Positions 37,404-46,842 are shown, counted from the stretch's first letter. The stretch: 64,000 nt of DNA from an uncultured Gammaproteobacteria bacterium (GCA_943788815.1 CALSRS010000001.1:1026069-1090068), one strand, 5' to 3'. The notes: generated by a model from the sequence alone, not told the origin. A program made the numbers and translations.

Positions 37404-37900
37404 TTATGACACTTGCAAAGAATGTCAGCATTGAAGCCGTTCAACAATTTCTTTTTCATGAGGCTGCCCTGCTGGATGAATGGAAATTAGAAGAATGGGA
37501 GACGTTATTAACAAACGATGCCACTTATTACGTTCCACCTAATGACCAACCCGATGGTGACCACCGCAATACCCTCTTCACTATTGCCGATGACAGGGAA
37601 CGTATTCGACAACGTGTCATACGCCTGATGGATCCCAGTTGCCATGCCGAGTTTCCTCATTCACGAACAAGACGAATGATCAGTAATATACAAATCATAG
37701 ACCGCGACGGTAACGAGCTCAGCGTAGCAGCAAATTATGTTTGCTATCGTTTTCGGCGTCATGAACGAGTGAGAGAATATGTTGGTTCTTATAAGCACAG
37801 GCTGGTATGCACTGAAGATTCATTTCTAATTAAAGAACGACGGGTGACTGTAAATGCAGAAGAACTCGGGTCTCTGGGATCGGTGAGTTTTATCTTGTAG
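37400..37900 (+). CDS. Ring-hydroxylating oxygenase, small (beta) subunit
   Basis: A 166-residue protein of the SnoaL/NTF2-like fold used by beta subunits. FLFHEAALLDEWKLEEWETLL, followed by DATYYVPPND, and SNIQIIDRDGNELSVAANY with RVREYVGSYKHRL are the family segments. It has no cofactor of its own and shapes the alpha3beta3 complex and its substrate range. It starts at ATGATTATG (37400 or 37406), overlapping the alpha stop. Pairing with the large subunit is direct evidence that the oxygenase is a two-subunit type. Confidence 0.88.
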   Translation: MIMTLAKNVSIEAVQQFLFHEAALLDEWKLEEWETLLTNDATYYVPPNDQPDGDHRNTLFTIADDRERIRQRVIRLMDPSCHAEFPHSRTRRMISNIQIIDRDGNELSVAANYVCYRFRRHERVREYVGSYKHRLVCTEDSFLIKERRVTVNAEELGSLGSVSFIL

Positions 37901-37938
37901 CCAAAGCATTTACTTCTGTCTATGCAAATTGGTGAGCA

Positions 37939-38304
37939 TTATTCCTGCATAAATTTATTTTTTTGTAATTTTGAAATCACAAAGTGAAAAACAAAAAATA
38001 GAAGTGCTGCGCCCGCCCCGGTCACAGCAGCTTCTGTGAATACAGACAAACCAAACTTACCAGTATGCACAAAATAGTCGGTGATGGCTGTTACAACACC
38101 AATAGAAAGAGATATCATCCAAAGGTTTTTGATTTTAAAAGATAGTATGGTCGTTGCAGCGATGACTCCCGCAATAATTCCTGTTTGGGTCGCAATTAAG
38201 AGATGAGAAATAGTAATTGCCAACACATTTCCCTGCACCATCGTAATTAGGCAAGCGCAACCAGCTTCTGTGGTATTTTCAATATAGGATTTTAGATTTT
38301 TCAT
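37939..38304 (-). CDS. Small membrane protein, unknown
   Basis: 121 residues with four apparent hydrophobic segments (VLAITISHLLIATQTGIIAG, MISLSIGVVTAITDYFV, VTGAGAALLFFVFHFVIS and one between them), a short soluble N-terminus and a charged tail (KLQKNKFMQE). I do not recognise a family. It lies downstream of the racemase-like gene on the same strand, 117 bp away, so a link is possible. It may be an integral membrane partner or transporter-like piece, which I cannot show. Confidence 0.5.
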   Translation of the reverse strand: MKNLKSYIENTTEAGCACLITMVQGNVLAITISHLLIATQTGIIAGVIAATTILSFKIKNLWMISLSIGVVTAITDYFVHTGKFGLSVFTEAAVTGAGAALLFFVFHFVISKLQKNKFMQE

Positions 38305-38421
38305 GTCAGGTGAATTATCGCACAGGATGAATTCCAGATGACATTTATTCTAATATGTCTGCCAGCCCTTAATTAATCTACTATAGATAATTATAACTCG
38401 TGGTCTATCTCATATTACTAA

Positions 38422-39519
38422 TCATGTTGATTTCATAAACTTGCTCTCATGATTTAAATATTTTTTTCTGACATAAGGCGATGTCATTGCCGCCAGTAGC
38501 GCTCCATAATTTAGACTAAATTTCACTTCATCACCTATTTGTAAATCATGTTCATTCGCATTGAGAATGATATGATCACTACTGGAACCCAGTATCTCCA
38601 TACCATCTACTGATTTCATTCCAGAAACCAAACAATCCTGCCGTCCTAAAGCCACTATGGCTCTTTTCTCTAGACCACGATCAACGGTTTCAGGCAAATC
38701 ATCGAAGGCATTTTGGCAAACAGTCCCATAGGGCATAGATGGCTTTGTCTTGTTTTCGATTACTTCACCGACAAGCAGAAATGCCTGTGTATTTAATCCT
38801 AGTATGTTTGTGCGATCCGCTGTTTCACATCCCAGTAGTATGGACTCTCCCACTCGAAGATTATTGATTCTGCCGACATCTGATACAGAGTTATACCATT
38901 CATAATTTGCTGAGTTACCACCTGAAACAATATTTAGAGAAATATTAAATTCTTTTTCAATTGCGATAGCCAAATCTGATAGTTCCGTCATGTTATTCAC
39001 ATCTGGTCTTATACCTCTTTGGCAAGCGAGATTACAACCAATCCCTTCAATTTCTATATTGGGAAGATTGAGAGCCTGACGAATAAAAAATGAAAGATCA
39101 GATGGTAGTATTCCTTCCCGTAAATCACCCATTTCTACCATGATGATTATCTTATGATGTTTGTTTTTTAAATTTGCATAGTAAGAAAGTTTTTTTACTG
39201 TTTCCAATTCAGTATTCAAACTTATATTGACTAATTCAACAACTGACTCTGCCTGACTTAATGCTGTACGCATCAAAACATATTGCGATATGATTCCAAC
39301 ACTTTTCAGTTTTTGAATATTTTCAATGCGAGAGTCTGCAATGTATTTAACCCCACCTTGTACCATTTCATTGATGATGGAAGGTTCACCAAGTACTGCT
39401 TTGGACACTCCCATTAATGAAATGCCTTTCTTTTGATATAATTCAGATAAAATTCGGCTGTTTTCGTTAATTTTATCCAGACTAATTTCTATTCGTGGAA
39501 GGCTGGGTTTCATCAGCAC
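38422..39519 (-). CDS. Alanine/ornithine racemase-like PLP enzyme
   Basis: A 365-residue protein of the fold-III PLP family (alanine racemase N-terminal domain type). The PLP lysine is Lys40 in LMGVSKAVLGEP. IIMVEMGDLREGILPSDL, IEGIGCNLACQRGI and VSGGNSANY with RINNLRVGESILLG follow the ornithine/alanine racemase-like pattern. It starts 10 bp after the DUF1611 gene ends, so they form an operon. It most likely interconverts or acts on a D/L-amino acid. The usual DgcN partner in the D-glutamate pathway is an enolase-superfamily dehydratase, so this pairing is different. Confidence 0.75.
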   Translation of the reverse strand: MLMKPSLPRIEISLDKINENSRILSELYQKKGISLMGVSKAVLGEPSIINEMVQGGVKYIADSRIENIQKLKSVGIISQYVLMRTALSQAESVVELVNISLNTELETVKKLSYYANLKNKHHKIIIMVEMGDLREGILPSDLSFFIRQALNLPNIEIEGIGCNLACQRGIRPDVNNMTELSDLAIAIEKEFNISLNIVSGGNSANYEWYNSVSDVGRINNLRVGESILLGCETADRTNILGLNTQAFLLVGEVIENKTKPSMPYGTVCQNAFDDLPETVDRGLEKRAIVALGRQDCLVSGMKSVDGMEILGSSSDHIILNANEHDLQIGDEVKFSLNYGALLAAMTSPYVRKKYLNHESKFMKST

Positions 39520-39529
39520 CAGCTGGGGG

Positions 39530-40654
39530 TCATAATGATGAAACCAACTCTGGACCTTTATATATATTCTTCAGGGGTGCCTGTCGACTCAAATTTGGAA
39601 AGTTTTCACTTAGTGTTTGAGCCAGTTTTTTACATCCATAAAGTAAAACATCAGTTGATGGTATTTCCAGTCGCACTTCATAGTCCATAATGACCTTCAT
39701 AACATCTTTTTCAATCATATCTTCATGACTCAATGTAATTGCCATCACTTTTGCGTCCGAGATTGCTTCAATCAGATTGATTTCACTTTCAATCGTTGGC
39801 ATGGGCAACTGTGGAAAGTCACAGCGAAATTTTCTTACCGGAGGATGTTGAAGAATAATGCCGTCCGGCATACCTCCTTTGAGTATTCCCAAAGAGCTCA
39901 TAAAAGCAGGATGGCCGACAGCTCCCTGACCTTCAATTAAAATTATATCAGGGTCTTCATGCTCAACTGCACTAAGAATTGAATTTTCAATTTCACCTAT
40001 CACAAATTGTGATACCAGTGCATCAATAGAAACACCGTACATCGCTCCTTGCATCATGCTGGTTTGACCAGTGGCAATTAATACTGACTTTATCCCGATA
40101 TTATTAAAATGATTGTTGAGTTCGATTGCTGTGGTCATTTTTCCAACAGCACAATCAGTACCCAATACTGCAATGACCGGAACGGTGACCTTGGATATTT
40201 CCCCTGTAAAAAAATGTAAATCTCTAAGATGGGGTGGTTTCCTGAAGTCTTTAATCTTAACATTCTCTTTATGTGCAATACGTGCAAATTCCTGGTCATC
40301 AGAAAAGAATTGATGTAAACCATTAATAATATCCATTCCCTTTTCCATCGCTTCAATTATCAAATATCGTTCGTTTTCTGATAACAAGGGATTTAAGGGC
40401 GCCTTCCCGTAGATATAACAATCTGGCGTTTCAGGCAGCGCCAATAGGGCGTCTTTGAGATCTGAAAAGATGGGTATACCATTTTTTACTTCTCCCAATT
40501 CTACTCCAGAATCTTTTCCCGCTAAGGTACTATCAATCACACCTACTATAGTATAGCGGTCTGAATGGCGCATTAATCCTGCTGCAGTTTTTCCATCTAA
40601 GCGGCCGTACTGGCTCTCGCAGTAAATTATTGCTGATTTTTTTTTAATCTTCAT
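39530..40654 (-). CDS. DUF1611 protein, DgcN-like (N-acetyltransferase family)
   Basis: A 374-residue protein. The P-loop-like GTDCAVGKMTTAIEL (residues 165-179), EGQGAVGHPAF and the N-terminal half with CYIYGKAPLNP match the DUF1611 family, one member of which (DgcN) acts as an N-acetyltransferase on D-glutamate. It starts MKIKKKSAIIYCESQYG. It is the first gene of a two-gene set with the PLP racemase-like enzyme, so the pair may form and acetylate a D-amino acid. The exact substrate is unknown. Confidence 0.75.
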   Translation of the reverse strand: MKIKKKSAIIYCESQYGRLDGKTAAGLMRHSDRYTIVGVIDSTLAGKDSGVELGEVKNGIPIFSDLKDALLALPETPDCYIYGKAPLNPLLSENERYLIIEAMEKGMDIINGLHQFFSDDQEFARIAHKENVKIKDFRKPPHLRDLHFFTGEISKVTVPVIAVLGTDCAVGKMTTAIELNNHFNNIGIKSVLIATGQTSMMQGAMYGVSIDALVSQFVIGEIENSILSAVEHEDPDIILIEGQGAVGHPAFMSSLGILKGGMPDGIILQHPPVRKFRCDFPQLPMPTIESEINLIEAISDAKVMAITLSHEDMIEKDVMKVIMDYEVRLEIPSTDVLLYGCKKLAQTLSENFPNLSRQAPLKNIYKGPELVSSL

Positions 40655-40844
40655 GATATTAACATCCTTGATGTTTATTAAAACTGTATCTATTACTTAG
40701 TTTCTTAAGGAGAGGTAAGGGGCGATAGATAAACCCGAAACAAATTTAATTACTTACTTATTGGATATGATGAATTGATTTCTGCCTGATATCATCCAGA
40801 CTAAAACAAACAATTTTTCAAATTAATCTCTTTTGTCATTCTCA

Positions 40845-41831
40845 TTAACATTCTGAATCAACACAGGCATACGGCTTCATGCCCTTAAGAAATTTGAACA
40901 GATCATTATTGGTAGAAAGAATCAAGGTTGTATCTTCTGCAATAATTGACTTGTACGACTCCATCGTCCGCGTAAATTCATAGAATTCCACAGACTCAGG
41001 GTTCTTGTTATAAGCACTGGCATAAATTTCCGTTGCTTTTGCGTCTGCAATACCGCGTATCTCTTCAACTTCTCTATAGGCTTCAGACTGAATCTTATTC
41101 AGGTCCCGCACTCGGTTCCCGCGTATTCTGGCCGCTTCGCCATTTCCTTCAGATAGAAAACGCTCTGCAATCTGCCGACGTTCACTGATCATGCGATCAT
41201 AAATTTTGGGGCGCACACTCTCATTGTAATTTATTCGTTTAAAACGAATATCCAGCAATTCAATCCCAAATACTCGTACCTTCTCGGTTGCTGCAGTGAA
41301 AATTTCAAGTTCTACTAATTTTCGACCTTTCTGAATTGGCACCAACAGCCCCATATCCAGTTCTTTCTCTGCTTCTGTCAACAGCGTATCTCGTAATGGA
41401 ATACGGTCTTTGGTTGTGCGAATTATTTCGATTAATTCATGTTTGGCAACTGCATTTCGCGTCTCACTACCCAGGATATCGTCAAGTCGCGATTGTGCGC
41501 TACGCTCATCGCGCAACCTTAGAAAATATTGCAAGGGATCGACAATACGCCAACGTGCAAATAGATCTACAGAGATATATAGCTTGTCTTTGGTAGGCAT
41601 GTCTGATGGATTTCCGTCCCATTCAAGTACCCGTTTATCTATGGGGTTCACTACCTGGATAAAAGGCATCTTCATCTTCAATCCAGCTTCTGTCACGGGC
41701 AAACCAACGGGTTTACCAAATTGGGTAATAATAACCTGTTCAACTTCACTAACTGTGTAAATCGAACCCATTAAAATATAAAAAGTTAGCCCAAGAAAAA
41801 TGATTCCAATTAATTGCTTGGTAGTACTCAT
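40845..41831 (-). CDS. hflC: HflC, SPFH-domain protease modulator
   Basis: A 328-residue membrane protein with one N-terminal transmembrane segment (LIGIIFLGLTFYILMGSIY, about 7-25) and an SPFH/band 7 domain (VEQVIITQFGKPVG and following). The coiled-coil part (ISERRQIAERFLSEGNGEAARIRGN) is typical of HflC. With HflK it forms a complex around FtsH in the periplasm-facing side of the inner membrane and modulates proteolysis. It overlaps hflK by 4 bp. The usual neighbours (hfq, hflX, purA) are absent, so this is either a relocated or a second hflKC pair. Confidence 0.93.
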   Translation of the reverse strand: MSTTKQLIGIIFLGLTFYILMGSIYTVSEVEQVIITQFGKPVGLPVTEAGLKMKMPFIQVVNPIDKRVLEWDGNPSDMPTKDKLYISVDLFARWRIVDPLQYFLRLRDERSAQSRLDDILGSETRNAVAKHELIEIIRTTKDRIPLRDTLLTEAEKELDMGLLVPIQKGRKLVELEIFTAATEKVRVFGIELLDIRFKRINYNESVRPKIYDRMISERRQIAERFLSEGNGEAARIRGNRVRDLNKIQSEAYREVEEIRGIADAKATEIYASAYNKNPESVEFYEFTRTMESYKSIIAEDTTLILSTNNDLFKFLKGMKPYACVDSEC

Positions 41832-42901
41832 GGTTGCGCTCCCTGCCTGGCATCAAGATTTAATAATGGCAAAATACTCTGTGCACTATCATCCACAATG
41901 ATTTTTGAATGTATGCCTGGCATTACATCCTGCATGGTCTCTATATAGATACGTCGTCGTGTCACTTCAGGGGCCTTGCTATACTCCCCCAGTAATGCGC
42001 TGAAACGGGCAACATCACCTTCTGCTTCATTTATCCGCTTGAGTCGATAACCATCTGCCTCACGTATACGTTGGTCTTTCTCGCCTTCTGCCAACGGTAT
42101 GACTTTGTTGTAATCGCGCCGAGCTTCATTAATTAATTTCTCTTTTTCTTGTTGCGCCTGGTTAACTTCATTAAAAGACTCTTGCACAGGAAACGGAGGA
42201 TTAATGTTCTTTAATTGCACCTGATCTATGCTGATCCCCATAGTGTATTTGGTAGATAGCAACTGCATTTTTGTCAGTGCTTCTGCTTCAATTTCCTGAC
42301 GACCAATAGTAATCACCTCGTCGACAGTGCGATCACCTACGACTTCACGCATGACAGATTCAGAAACATATCGAAGGGTCTCTGCCGGTTCGCGAACTTC
42401 AAACAGGAACTTAACTGGCTCTAAAATTCGATACTGCACTACCCACTCTACCAGTGCTGCATTCAAATCACCTGTAACCATCTGCGTTTCCTTCTTAACA
42501 TCACGAGCATTAGGACTCTGATAAGGATCAGTAGCACCCGGGGTTGCAAATCCAAATTCCTGCTTCAACTGTCGTTTGACGGGCACTATGGTTGCTGTAT
42601 CAATTCCCAATGGAAGTTTGAAATGTAATCCAGCAGGCATTTCCTTAAGATATTTCCCAAAGCGCTGAACTACCGCAACAGAGTCACTTGGAATGGTGTA
42701 ATACGAAGTCCATACACCTAACAGCAAAAGAATAATTAATACCGCAGACAGTGCCCCTTTAGGGCTACCACCCGGGAAGAGCTGATTAAATTGATTTTTA
42801 CCTAGTTGAAGCAAATCACCTAGATCTGGGGGGGATTGAGGGCCACTATTCCAACCGTTATCCTGAGAATTTTTACCGTTTTGTGGCGTCAAATGAAGCA
42901 A
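41828..42901 (-). CDS. hflK: HflK, SPFH-domain protease modulator
   Basis: A 357-residue protein, somewhat shorter than E. coli HflK (419). It has a Gly/Pro-rich, mostly polar N-terminus (residues 1-50), one membrane segment near 50-70 (LSAVLIILLLLGVWTSYY), and the SPFH domain with SVAVVQRFGKYLKEMPAGLHFKLP. The long coiled coil FNEVNQAQQEKEKLINEARR and YRLKRINEAEGDVARF is typical of HflK. It is the first gene of the hflK-hflC operon. Confidence 0.93.
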   Translation of the reverse strand: MLHLTPQNGKNSQDNGWNSGPQSPPDLGDLLQLGKNQFNQLFPGGSPKGALSAVLIILLLLGVWTSYYTIPSDSVAVVQRFGKYLKEMPAGLHFKLPLGIDTATIVPVKRQLKQEFGFATPGATDPYQSPNARDVKKETQMVTGDLNAALVEWVVQYRILEPVKFLFEVREPAETLRYVSESVMREVVGDRTVDEVITIGRQEIEAEALTKMQLLSTKYTMGISIDQVQLKNINPPFPVQESFNEVNQAQQEKEKLINEARRDYNKVIPLAEGEKDQRIREADGYRLKRINEAEGDVARFSALLGEYSKAPEVTRRRIYIETMQDVMPGIHSKIIVDDSAQSILPLLNLDARQGAQP

Positions 42902-43082
42902 CTCCTATAAGAATATATTGATTACCTATTCATCTTTTTAATAAAGATTACTGTTTAAAATGCAGGCAAAGATCATTTCACGACATGGTATACGAAACGA
43001 AGACACTTTCTCTGTACGCTATCGCACACAAGTTGAAGTGCACTATTTATAATGAGCAATTATTCAATTGCTCACGTTATTG

Positions 43083-43778
43083 TTATTTTTTTTTTGAATA
43101 GATCTCATTAACTGCTTGATAACATTCACATGAGGCTGCCTCTAGTCCTTTGCGGTTAAGGATTTTAATATCGCCTCGTATATATCGAATCAATTCCCTC
43201 TTTTGTAGCGTGCCTGCTGCAATCGTTACTGCACTTCTTTGTACGCCTAATGCATTCGCAAGGTTTTGGTGTGTAAAATGAAAGTGATCTGCCTGAGCGC
43301 GATCATGTGCTGCTAATAGCCAACGTCCAAGTCTTGGCTCGACTTCATGGAAATGTGTACAAGCAGCTGATTGTGATAGTTCTCCGATAAAAACATATAG
43401 ATATCGCTCTAGCATTTTCCTCAATGCCACAAATTCAGATAATGCTTGCTTGAATTGACTGATAGGCATACGAACTGCGTATCCAGCCCCTTGCACTATC
43501 CCCGTCAATGGCGCTGCATTAACCCCTAATATCGTGGTCACACCCAACATGCCTTCATTGCCAATTAAACCTAATGCTAACGGAGGATGACCTATCACTG
43601 TCTTCACTAAAGAGATAATCCCAGCATTAGGAAAATAAACATGCTGGAAATCTTTGCCTGGCTCACATAGTGACGTACCCAGTACCAATTCAACTTTTTC
43701 ACATCGCGAAATAAATTTATCGCGTTTCCTGAGAGGCAAACACTCTAATAATTGGTTAATTGGCAAATCTGATATCAC
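43083..43778 (-). CDS. Crp/Fnr-family transcription regulator
   Basis: A 231-residue protein. An N-terminal cyclic-nucleotide-binding-type beta domain (FQHVYFPNAGIISLVKTV) is followed by the long helix and a C-terminal winged helix (HFTHQNLANALGVQRSAVTIAAGTLQKRELIRYIRG). There is no cysteine cluster typical of FNR, and no arginine arrangement I could call cAMP-binding, so the effector is unknown. A closely related second copy lies at 43959-44672 on the same strand. Confidence 0.8.
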   Translation of the reverse strand: MISDLPINQLLECLPLRKRDKFISRCEKVELVLGTSLCEPGKDFQHVYFPNAGIISLVKTVIGHPPLALGLIGNEGMLGVTTILGVNAAPLTGIVQGAGYAVRMPISQFKQALSEFVALRKMLERYLYVFIGELSQSAACTHFHEVEPRLGRWLLAAHDRAQADHFHFTHQNLANALGVQRSAVTIAAGTLQKRELIRYIRGDIKILNRKGLEAASCECYQAVNEIYSKKK

Positions 43779-43958
43779 TTAAGCTTTCCTGATTTTGGAG
43801 TATCGCTAGCTATTAGAATGGAGGGATTTAGTCTGATGATGCAGTATCACCAATTACAGGCTGATGATCTGTGCGGTATAACACAGAGTGTCGGATCGAG
43901 GTGTGTGCGATTACCTTATTGCGAAAAAAACTCAATGACTTGAGCAATAATCACACCA

Positions 43959-44672
43959 TTAAGAATCATAATTTAGCAATCGATCAGTTTCACGCTTAAC
44001 CACGGAGTAGCACTCACAGCACAATTGCTCAAGCATGGGCCGATCATTTACGGTAATTTGTCCACGATAATACTTAATCACCTTAAGCTTTTGTAACTTA
44101 CCTGCAGCTTCACTCACGCCTTCGCGACGCACACCAAGCATATTAGCAATAAGTTCCTGGGTCATAGTTAATTTATTGTTTGGAAGACGGTCCAAGGAAA
44201 GTAACAGCCAGCGACATAACTGTTGATCAATAGAATGATGTCTATTACATACTGCAGTTTGCGCCATTTGAGTAATCAAGGATTGTGTATACCGCAACAT
44301 TTGCATGCGAATTGCACTGTCTTTGTTAAATACATCCCTGAATACCTTAGCTGATAATCTATAAGCTGTTCCTGCACTTTGTACAAGTGCACGGCTAGGT
44401 GTACTTTCACCTCCCATAAAAACCGCAATGCCAACAATACCATCATTACCCACAACAGATATTTCAGCGGAAGACCCATCTTCCATGACATACAGTAGCG
44501 AAACTATGCAATCGGTTGGAAAATAGACATGGTCCAATACATCACCAGATTCATATAAAACTTTACCGAGTGGCAATTTTACTTTTTTCAAAGAGCTAAA
44601 CAGACGCTCCTGAGCTTCTTCTGGCAATGCTGCTAACAGGAGGTTGTCCTTCGGAGCGGATATAACAGGCAT
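43959..44672 (-). CDS. Crp/Fnr-family transcription regulator, second copy
   Basis: A 237-residue protein if started at the ATG at 44672 (MPVISAPKDN), which has a GGGAAG ribosome site. A longer start at 44711 is possible but has no such site. It carries an effector-type beta domain (VLYESGDVLDHVYFPTDCIVSLLYVMEDG) and a winged helix (LTMTQELIANMLGVRREGVSEAAGKLQKLKVIKYYRG). Both regulators have the same length and layout, with about one third identity by eye, so they are probably old tandem paralogues. No target is visible. Confidence 0.8.
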   Translation of the reverse strand: MPVISAPKDNLLLAALPEEAQERLFSSLKKVKLPLGKVLYESGDVLDHVYFPTDCIVSLLYVMEDGSSAEISVVGNDGIVGIAVFMGGESTPSRALVQSAGTAYRLSAKVFRDVFNKDSAIRMQMLRYTQSLITQMAQTAVCNRHHSIDQQLCRWLLLSLDRLPNNKLTMTQELIANMLGVRREGVSEAAGKLQKLKVIKYYRGQITVNDRPMLEQLCCECYSVVKRETDRLLNYDS

Positions 44673-44929
44673 ATTTACTTCCCGTTTTAGATGGAAACAA
44701 TAGTTATCCACGAGAAATGATTATTGCGGATAATTCGTATTGTGATTGCGTAATATACCACACATACAAACTGATTAAGCTTGTGAATACCTTAGAATTG
44801 CATGAGTTAATCTTTCTCCGGGCTAATCATATGCAGCTATATGTTCGCTAACGCACTGACACTACACACTATTATCTATACAGTATTGACGGCAGTTTTC
44901 TCATCCCACCCAACATACAGGGAATATCC

Positions 44930-45898
44930 ATGTCACGATTTACGTTTTTAACACTACGGTTGATACCACACATTAGTTGTACATACCGCCAATTATTCGT
45001 TTTGGATGTAATCTTTGCTATTACGCTCACAAGTATACCTGTATTCGCATATGGTCAAGATTCAGATGTAATCAAGAAAATACTAGATGCTGATAAAGGT
45101 CAGCAACAAACCGTTAAGGATATACCTGAAAATTCCCATCTGCGAGTCTATCGCGATGGTTGGGAATGTGACATTGGGTTCATAATATCCAATGATACCT
45201 GTACCCAGATTATAATCCCTAAGAATGCCTACTCAACAGAGCTTGCTTTTGGGCAAGGTTGGAAATGTAATTATGGATTCCAGGAAAAAGACAAGCAATG
45301 TCTCACCATGCATGTCCCAGATAATGCACATTTCTATTCTGAAGATGGTGATAGCTGGCGATGTGATCGCGCATATGAAAAAAATGACGAATCTTGCGTA
45401 CCCATTGAGATCCCATTAAATGCATATCTGGAAAAATCTGCATATGGAGCAAATTGGAAATGCAGTCGAGGTTACCAAAAAGATAATAATGAGTGTATCG
45501 CTATTCATGTTCCAGACAATGGATATCTGGATAGATCCTCTAGAGGTACCGGTTGGAATTGTGATCGAGGTTATCGCGCTACTGACAATAAATGTCTCGC
45601 CATTGAAATTCCCACGAATGGCTACTTAATCTATTCATCATCAGGTAGTGCTTGGGATTGTGAAAGAGGTTTTGCTAAAACAAAAAATTCCTGCACAGCG
45701 ATAGACGTACCACAAAATGGCTACCTGGTTAATACTTACTCAATGCGCGGATGGGAATGTGGCCGAGGATATAAGGTGGTAAACCAAGCCTGTGAACTCA
45801 TTACAATACCCGAGAATGCCCATCTTGATTATTCAGGTAGTGGGTGGAAATGTAATGCGCCGTACCGCAATCAAATCAACAAATGTGCACTTCGATAA
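44930..45898 (+). CDS. Secreted Cys-rich eight-repeat protein
   Basis: A 322-residue protein with a long N-terminal signal region (hydrophobic core FVLDVIFAITLTSIPVFA) and a good ribosome site (AGGGAATA). The mature part holds about eight repeats of 32-34 residues, each with a core NGYL....G..W.C.RGY followed by a second Cys (for example DNGYLDRSSRGTGWNCDRGY). Each repeat has two cysteines, so about eight disulfides are possible. Similar repeats occur in secreted or surface proteins of marine bacteria, but I know no named family or function. It could be a binding or structural surface protein. Confidence 0.6.
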   Translation: MSRFTFLTLRLIPHISCTYRQLFVLDVIFAITLTSIPVFAYGQDSDVIKKILDADKGQQQTVKDIPENSHLRVYRDGWECDIGFIISNDTCTQIIIPKNAYSTELAFGQGWKCNYGFQEKDKQCLTMHVPDNAHFYSEDGDSWRCDRAYEKNDESCVPIEIPLNAYLEKSAYGANWKCSRGYQKDNNECIAIHVPDNGYLDRSSRGTGWNCDRGYRATDNKCLAIEIPTNGYLIYSSSGSAWDCERGFAKTKNSCTAIDVPQNGYLVNTYSMRGWECGRGYKVVNQACELITIPENAHLDYSGSGWKCNAPYRNQINKCALR

Positions 45899-45993
45899 AG
45901 TATGACTTTTCAAACCCGGCCTATCCATCTTGATTTCGAGGATGCAATAACAACAATTCTTACTGTTAACACATAATAAAATTATTATTCATC

Positions 45994-46269
45994 ATGGAAC
46001 TGAATTTTCCCAACCCGTCACGATACTATGAAGAAAACGAGCATGGTGTCCATTTTTGGGGTTATTATCGAACTATCGAGATACTTTTTTTTATTGAAGA
46101 AAGTACTTTTTTCAAGATCGACCCGGAAACAAAGTCAAATGAAGCAGGATTTCTAAACACGTTTGATAGCAATACTGAAAAAATCCATTTAGCAGCAAAC
46201 ACCGCCTACTCCCAAAGAAAAAAGAGTTCACGAGCAGCTTCGTATCGATTAACAGAATCGGATTTCTAA
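45994..46269 (+). CDS. DUF1488-family small protein
   Basis: 91 residues beginning MELNFPNPSRYYEENEHGVHFWGYYRTIEI and ending with the IHLAANTAYSQ...YRLTESDF block. These are the two ends of the DUF1488 family. No function is known for the family. It is 95 bp downstream of the Cys-rich protein on the same strand. Confidence 0.6.
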   Translation: MELNFPNPSRYYEENEHGVHFWGYYRTIEILFFIEESTFFKIDPETKSNEAGFLNTFDSNTEKIHLAANTAYSQRKKSSRAASYRLTESDF

Positions 46270-46395
46270 CGCTGGTAAGACACATCAAAATATTTTACCT
46301 TCATTTATTAATGAGTCTATTTAGTGACTGGAATGGTTGATTTGAACACCAAAAGTGGACATGCAATTATTTAGAATTCTTTGGTCTATACCTAA

Positions 46396-46842
46396 TTAAT
46401 TTTCTGCTGTTACACTACAATTTCTTGGCAGAAGATTTGCAGGTAATGTTCCAAGACAGGTCCAGACCAATTTACCATCGTGCGCGTTAGGAATTAAAGT
46501 AATTTTTTTTCCGTCAATATCAGCAGGTGCATCTAGTCCTTGTTTTGCAATGTAGTGAACACTGATAACGCCTGGCCCATCTACTCCAACCTGAATTAAG
46601 TTTATGATTGTTTGGCTAATATCCACATTAACATCTGGTTTCTCATTGACCCATTCATCCTGGTCAGGTAAAGACCCTTTTTCGACCCAATAATTAGCGA
46701 CGGCGGTTTTATATGCAATCGCTGAAGACAAGCCTTGCAATACCTTGGCCTGATCTGTCAATCCTATTTTCTTTTCGGTAAAAATAAAATTCCAGCTCAA
46801 AACTATAATTACAAGCACAAGTAGTATTAGCGTTTTATTCAT
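46396..46842 (-). CDS. Type IV pilin-like protein without canonical prepilin motif
   Basis: 148 residues. The C-terminus (KLVWTCLGTLPANLLPRNC) is typical of PilA-type major pilins, with two cysteines that can form the D-loop disulfide, and the middle region is pilin-like. The N-terminus is a membrane segment (TLILLVLVIIVLSWNFIF) but lacks the usual G-FTLIE prepilin peptidase site, so it may be a membrane-anchored pilin relative rather than a fibre subunit. No other pilus genes lie nearby. Confidence 0.55.
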   Translation of the reverse strand: MNKTLILLVLVIIVLSWNFIFTEKKIGLTDQAKVLQGLSSAIAYKTAVANYWVEKGSLPDQDEWVNEKPDVNVDISQTIINLIQVGVDGPGVISVHYIAKQGLDAPADIDGKKITLIPNAHDGKLVWTCLGTLPANLLPRNCSVTAEN

